A stretch of 51,041 nt of DNA, from contig JAPPCX010000121.1 in the NCBI GenBank assembly GCA_028875655.1, forward strand, positions 1-51,041, written 5' to 3'. The translations under genes and the position numbers were made by a program. The notes under the pieces are model-generated. The model was given only the letters and a program-made list of their open reading frames with translations. It searched no databases and was not told where the DNA came from. Positions within the stretch are counted from its first letter, which is position 1; every line of letters begins with the position of its first letter. Origin of the DNA: Chloroflexota bacterium (GTDB taxonomy: Bacteria > Chloroflexota > Dehalococcoidia > Lucifugimonadales > UBA3495). Positions 50,991-51,041 of the stretch are shown piece after piece.

Positions 50991-51041
50991 GAGCCTATCC
51001 TAAAAACTGTTGGAAACTTGCAGTGGTGCTGTGGGAAGGGA
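50991..51041. mobile_element. Possible end of an insertion sequence (IS5-like)
   Basis: Begins GAGCCTATCCTAAAAACTG right after TAA (50988-50990). If TAA is a 3-bp target duplication (TNA type, used by some IS5-related elements) the interrupted codon would read xTT-ACT-ACC-AAC, restoring a normal motif V such as VTTNALELG. Only 51 bases are visible, with no transposase. Confidence 0.4.

Noticed and set aside
1-51041. tRNA, rRNA or riboswitch genes
   Set aside because: The gaps between genes were read for TTCGA-type T-loops, cloverleaf arms and conserved riboswitch cores; none was recognised. A covariance-model search would be decisive.

Overview
This window looks like a chromosomal segment of a high-GC, free-living bacterium, most likely Chloroflexota (Dehalococcoidia or SAR202-like). 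That placement is an inference. It rests on several exported proteins with long Thr-Pro linkers, two LLM-type flavin oxidoreductases, CoA-transferases, CaiB/BaiF and acyl-CoA dehydrogenase family enzymes, and lipoproteins carrying Thr/Pro tethers. No rRNA or tRNA gene and no CRISPR array was seen.

Layout. (1) 134-6498, minus strand: a complete five-gene peptide/nickel-type ABC importer (solute-binding lipoprotein, two permeases, two ATPases with overlapping ends). (2) 6681-12379, plus strand: a signalling cassette of PP2C phosphatase, two von Willebrand A (vWA) paralogues, a 30-residue reading frame, a TM2-domain membrane protein and a transmembrane protein kinase with a Thr/Pro-rich ectodomain. 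It resembles the TerY-P (vWA/PP2C/kinase) triads and is the most interesting system here. (3) 12386-24636, mostly minus: ketopantoate-reductase family enzyme, galU, acyl-CoA-dehydrogenase-like flavoprotein, CAP-domain surface protein, two LLM oxidoreductases, a cupin, a CinA-C-type protein, tlyA and a crotonase. A penicillin-acylase family Ntn hydrolase lies on the plus strand. (4) 24769-27802, plus: soluble transhydrogenase sthA and a two-subunit CoA-transferase. (5) 27904-34699: SDR enzyme, lipoprotein metallopeptidase, arylsulfotransferase-like protein, EamA transporter, plsY, ilvE and a small hypothetical gene. (6) 35275-42816, plus: a coiled-coil protein followed by two giant FtsX-type permeases with no ATPase gene nearby. 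(7) 42834-47599: CaiB/BaiF CoA-transferase, HpcH/CitE lyase, membrane coiled-coil protein, DUF2277, a YkgJ-type Cys-cluster protein and NAD-dependent formate dehydrogenase. (8) 47725-51041: a helical (possibly HEPN-like) protein, a repeat-rich gene-poor stretch, a coiled-coil protein with a possible nuclease domain, and the C-terminal part of an MrfA/YprA-like DNA-repair helicase. The helicase is cut at its motif V by what looks like an insertion-sequence end at the window edge.

How it works together. The ABC operon would import oligopeptides or similar solutes. The PP2C/vWA/kinase cassette would couple an outside signal to reversible Ser/Thr phosphorylation. The metabolic genes serve acyl-CoA and organic-acid turnover, redox balance (SthA, formate dehydrogenase), branched-chain amino acids and phospholipid synthesis.

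Several dispersed repeat families fill the spaces between genes. Two are placed non-randomly: one lies just upstream of start codons in the sense orientation, and another directly abuts stop codons. Both appear to be built from a roughly 9-nt unit. Many gene starts carry strong Shine-Dalgarno sequences, which I used to trim over-extended reading frames.
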